This document shows, piece by piece, positions 58,903 to 61,740 of a DNA stretch of 61,740 bases (position 1 is its first letter; the number at the start of each line of letters is the position of its first letter). Source of the DNA: Vannielia sp. (lineage in GTDB: Bacteria > Pseudomonadota > Alphaproteobacteria > Rhodobacterales > Rhodobacteraceae); NCBI RefSeq assembly GCF_029212645.1, contig NZ_JARGND010000003.1:1-61740 (forward strand). Direction: 5' to 3'. A program made the position numbers and the translations under genes. A model generated the notes under the pieces. That model ran no database searches and was not told the origin of the DNA. It saw only the letters and a program-made list of their open reading frames with translations.

Positions 58903-60063
58903 ATGTTTCTGGCGTCTATGAAGTTTGATCTGGGTGAGGAAGTTGAGGCGCTGCGCGATATGGTGCACCGCTTCGCACAGGAGCGGGTGAAGCCAATCGC
59001 CGCCGAAGTGGACTCCTCAAACGAGTTCCCCGCGCCGCTGTGGCGCGAGATGGGCGAATTGGGCCTGCTGGGGGTGACCGTTTCGGAGGAATACGGTGGC
59101 GCGGACATGGGCTATCTGGCTCATGCGGTTGCGGTGGAAGAAATGGCGCGGGCCTCGGCCTCGGTGAGCCTCAGCTACGGCGCACATTCCAACCTCTGCG
59201 TGAACCAGATCAGCCTGAACGGCTCGCCGGAGCAGAAGGCGAAATACCTGCCAAAGCTGGTGAGCGGCGAGAATGTTGGCGCGCTGGCGATGAGCGAAGT
59301 GAGTGCGGGCAGCGATGTGGTGTCGATGAGCCTCAGGGCCGAAAAGCGCAACGATCACTACAGGTTGAACGGCACGAAATACTGGATCACCAACGGGCCG
59401 GACGCCAACACGCTGGTGGTTTACGCCAAAACCGACCCGGAGGCCGGGGCCAAGGGAATCACCGCCTTCCTCATTGAAAAAGAGATGACGGGGTTCTCGA
59501 CCAGCCCGCATTTTGACAAGCTCGGGATGCGCGGTTCAAACACTGCCGAGCTGATCTTCGAGGATGTTGAAGTGCCGTTTGAGAACGTGCTTGGCGAAGA
59601 GGGCGGCGGCGTGCGGGTGCTGATGAGCGGCCTTGATTACGAGCGCGTGGTGCTGGCCGCCATCGGGCCGGGGATCATTGCGGCCTGCCTGGATGAGGTG
59701 ATGCCTTACATGGTGGAGCGCAAGCAGTTCGGCAAACCTGTCGGGACGTTCCAGCTTATGCAGGGCAAGATCGCGGATATGTATACCTCGCTGAACTCCA
59801 GCCGTGCCTATGTGTATGAGGTTGCCAAGGCCTGTGACCGGGGCGAGGTGACGCGCGCCGATGCCGCCGCCTGCTGCCTTTATGCCTCTGAGCAGGCGAT
59901 GGTGCAGGCGCATCAGGCGGTGCAGGCGATGGGCGGCGCGGGCTTTATGGCCGACGCCCCCGTGGCACGGCTTTTCCGTGATGCCAAGCTGATGGAGATC
60001 GGGGCCGGCACCAGCGAGATCCGCCGGATGCTGGTGGGGCGTGAGCTGATGGGGGCGATGTGA
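58903..60063 (+). CDS. Isovaleryl-CoA dehydrogenase
   Basis: A 386-residue FAD enzyme converting isovaleryl-CoA to 3-methylcrotonyl-CoA in leucine breakdown (LiuA/Ivd). ALAMSEVSAGSDVVSMSLRA and YWITNGPDANTLVVYAKTDP bind FAD. The catalytic Glu lies in GLDYERVVLA (Glu247), the mid-protein position specific to isovaleryl- and long-chain dehydrogenases rather than the C-terminal one. RLFRDAKLMEIGAGTSEIRR closes it. GGGAGGGG lies 7 bases before the ATG. The carboxylase beta gene at 61086 supports the pathway. Confidence 0.95.
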   Translation: MFLASMKFDLGEEVEALRDMVHRFAQERVKPIAAEVDSSNEFPAPLWREMGELGLLGVTVSEEYGGADMGYLAHAVAVEEMARASASVSLSYGAHSNLCVNQISLNGSPEQKAKYLPKLVSGENVGALAMSEVSAGSDVVSMSLRAEKRNDHYRLNGTKYWITNGPDANTLVVYAKTDPEAGAKGITAFLIEKEMTGFSTSPHFDKLGMRGSNTAELIFEDVEVPFENVLGEEGGGVRVLMSGLDYERVVLAAIGPGIIAACLDEVMPYMVERKQFGKPVGTFQLMQGKIADMYTSLNSSRAYVYEVAKACDRGEVTRADAAACCLYASEQAMVQAHQAVQAMGGAGFMADAPVARLFRDAKLMEIGAGTSEIRRMLVGRELMGAM

Positions 60064-60273
60064 CGGCGGTCTTGATCCATTTTGGGTTGAGCGGCTCGGC
60101 GCTGGCGCAGCGGTCCTGTGGCCGCGCGGGGATTTCAGGGGCAGGGTGCGCCGCTGAGGTCATGGTCGTGCGCAATGGTCGGGCGGCACCGGGCAGGGGC
60201 CTGCAATGATTTCATGCCTGATGATCGGCACCGGGCGGCGGGCGCTTTGCCTTGCAAGCCAAGTGGGGAAGAT

Positions 60274-61089
60274 GTGAGCCAGCCGCAAGATGATCTTCCG
60301 GACAAGGACCGCCGTTTGGAGGCGGCGCTGGCGGCGGCTTTGGCCGAGCAAAAGCGCTATGAAGAAAAGCGTTACAGCCGGTTGGGGCGCGGCGCCGAAA
60401 AGGCGACGGCCCCGATGGGGCGTTTCCTGCGTCGTTTCGTGCCGCCGGGCACCTTGCGCAAGGCGCTGATCATGGCGGATCGCGGCGCGGGGCTGACCTT
60501 GCCGCGTGACCTGGGCAGCCATGACATGGACAGCATCCTGTCCTGTGACGCGGCCGCCGTAAGGGTGCAGGGCTGGTCAACCGGCTCTGGCGCGGCGTCG
60601 GGCGCGGCGGCGGGCTGGTTTGGTGGCTTGGGCATGACGCTGGACATTCCGGCGACGATTTCGCTGGCTGCACGAACGGTGCGGGCCACCGGCCAGTGCT
60701 ATGGCTTTACCGGGGCGGGCGATGAAGAGCTGGTGTATCGCCTGATGGTGTTGGAGCTGGCGACGGTGCGCGGGCTTGAGGCGAGGAAGGATTCCTTGGG
60801 GAAAGTCAACCAGTTGGCGCGAGAACTTCAATCACCCGAGGTGCGCTATATCCTCGAAAAAGGGGCCGATTGGGTTGTGGACAAGGCGGTTGATCGGGTA
60901 GCGCGGGGCTTGGGCACCGACCTGCTCAAACGCAAGGCGGCACAGGTAGTGCCGCTGGCGGGCGCGGCGATTGGCGCGGGCGTCAACGCAAGTTTTCAGA
61001 CGGATGTCGCGCGGGCGGCACGATATGGGTATCGGGTGCGCTGGTTGATGCATCGACAGTTGCTGCCAGCGCCGGAGGAGACAACATGA
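60274..61089 (+). CDS. EcsC family protein inside the leucine operon
   Basis: A 271-residue protein of the EcsC family. [40 protein letters not shown] and [20 protein letters not shown] are the family core, and [20 protein letters not shown] is near the end. Several short hydrophobic stretches suggest membrane association. EcsC is named after a Bacillus transporter-linked gene and has no established activity. The start is uncertain: GTG at 60274 has GGGGA upstream, and an ATG at 60214 is an alternative. Its stop overlaps the ATG of the carboxylase beta gene by 4 bp, so the two are translationally coupled. Confidence 0.85.
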   Translation: MSQPQDDLPDKDRRLEAALAAALAEQKRYEEKRYSRLGRGAEKATAPMGRFLRRFVPPGTLRKALIMADRGAGLTLPRDLGSHDMDSILSCDAAAVRVQGWSTGSGAASGAAAGWFGGLGMTLDIPATISLAARTVRATGQCYGFTGAGDEELVYRLMVLELATVRGLEARKDSLGKVNQLARELQSPEVRYILEKGADWVVDKAVDRVARGLGTDLLKRKAAQVVPLAGAAIGAGVNASFQTDVARAARYGYRVRWLMHRQLLPAPEETT

Positions 61090-61740
61090 AGATCAAATCG
61101 CAACTTTCTGTAAATACGGATGAATACCGTGAAAATGTAGCGGCCTCCGAGGCCGCGCTGGCGCGGGCCAAAGCGGCGGCTGAGGCCGCAGCGGCAGGCG
61201 GCGGCGAGCGTGCCAAAGAGCGGCATTTGAGCCGGGGCAAGATGCTGCCGCGTGACCGGGTGGCCGCGTTGCTCGACCCCGGCTCGCCCTTCCTTGAGGT
61301 GGGCGCAACGGCGGCGCATGGCATGTATGACAGCGCGGCCCCGGCAGCGGGGATGATCGCGGGCGTGGGCCGGGTAATGGGCCGCGACGTGATGGTGCTG
61401 TGCAACGATGCCACCGTGAAGGGCGGAACCTATTATCCGATGTCGGTGAAAAAGCACCTGCGGGCGCAGGAGATTGCCGAGGAATGCCGGCTGCCCTGTG
61501 TTTACCTTGTGGATTCGGGCGGGGCGAACCTGCCCAACCAGGATGAGGTTTTTCCGGATCGTGACCACTTTGGCCGGATCTTCTACAATCAGGCGCAGAT
61601 GAGCGCCAAGGGGATTGCGCAGATTGCCGTGGTCATGGGCTCTTGCACCGCAGGCGGGGCCTATGTGCCTGCGATGAGCGATGTGTCGATCATTGTGAAG
61701 GAGCAGGGCACGATCTTCCTGGCCGGGCCGCCCTTGGTGA
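61086..61740 (+). CDS. Methylcrotonyl-CoA carboxylase beta chain (5' part)
   Basis: The first 218 residues of a carboxyltransferase subunit, cut off by the window edge. [40 protein letters not shown] and [20 protein letters not shown] with [20 protein letters not shown] are characteristic of the 3-methylcrotonyl-CoA carboxylase beta chain (LiuB) rather than propionyl-CoA carboxylase. [16 protein letters not shown] is the acyl-CoA site. It would act on the product of isovaleryl-CoA dehydrogenase with a biotin-carrying alpha subunit expected downstream. Confidence 0.93.
   Translation, partial: MKIKSQLSVNTDEYRENVAASEAALARAKAAAEAAAAGGGERAKERHLSRGKMLPRDRVAALLDPGSPFLEVGATAAHGMYDSAAPAAGMIAGVGRVMGRDVMVLCNDATVKGGTYYPMSVKKHLRAQEIAEECRLPCVYLVDSGGANLPNQDEVFPDRDHFGRIFYNQAQMSAKGIAQIAVVMGSCTAGGAYVPAMSDVSIIVKEQGTIFLAGPPLV

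Overview
The window is high-GC, densely coded chromosomal DNA from an alphaproteobacterium, most likely a marine Rhodobacteraceae (Roseobacter-type) species. The clues are an infC that starts on ATA and encodes [10 protein letters not shown], the order lptF-lptG-lptD, a TAXI-type TRAP transporter beside a DctB/DctD-like two-component system, CoxD/CoxE/XdhC-type maturation genes, and frequent 4-bp ATGA overlaps. I see no tRNA, rRNA, CRISPR array, insertion sequence, integrase or prophage gene.

Layout. 0-2.4 kb: a cut-off gene end, a secreted protein, a DUF1127 protein and an alpha/beta-hydrolase-like protein. 2.4-6.5 kb: glutaryl-CoA dehydrogenase divergent from a MoxR ATPase / unknown / VWA (CoxE-like) cluster. 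6.5-9.6 kb: an OmpA-family envelope protein, then a two-gene YeeE/YedE sulfur permease behind twin inverted repeats. 9.7-11.7 kb: XdhC and a molybdopterin-binding protein. 11.8-15 kb: an unrecognised gene pair, infC, and a membrane-anchored, very acidic Ala-rich protein. 15-21.6 kb: histidine kinase, response regulator and TRAP transporter, with the same palindrome before both operons. 21.7-26.3 kb: lptF-lptG-lptD with a 27-bp tandem repeat at the start of lptD. 26.5-37.5 kb: pepA-holC, an Lrp regulator divergent from arginase and ornithine cyclodeaminase, an aspartic protease, MarC, an FMN riboswitch with ribH, a hydrolase, an ABC-F ATPase, an SDR and ndk. 37.6-42 kb: glycosyltransferases, including a GtrA/GtrB/GtrC-like cassette with an added methyltransferase.

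42-50.3 kb is the most unusual part. Eleven small genes, most with signal peptides, lie in four transcription units beside an AraC-family regulator. Each unit is preceded by the same direct repeat (GTCCAAN-N15-GTCCAAG, exact 22-bp period), in the same orientation, with a -10-like hexamer 27-28 bp downstream of the start of the second half-site. This looks like an undescribed AraC-controlled regulon of secreted proteins of unknown function.

50.3-61.7 kb returns to housekeeping: moaA, a lipoprotein, an AlkD-like glycosylase, glmU-glmS, a phosphoglycolate phosphatase-like gene, a DegT aminotransferase with a serine hydrolase, and the start of a leucine/isovalerate operon (isovaleryl-CoA dehydrogenase, EcsC-family protein, methylcrotonyl-CoA carboxylase beta chain) that runs off the window. 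The operon has a near-consensus promoter with a TetR-like operator.
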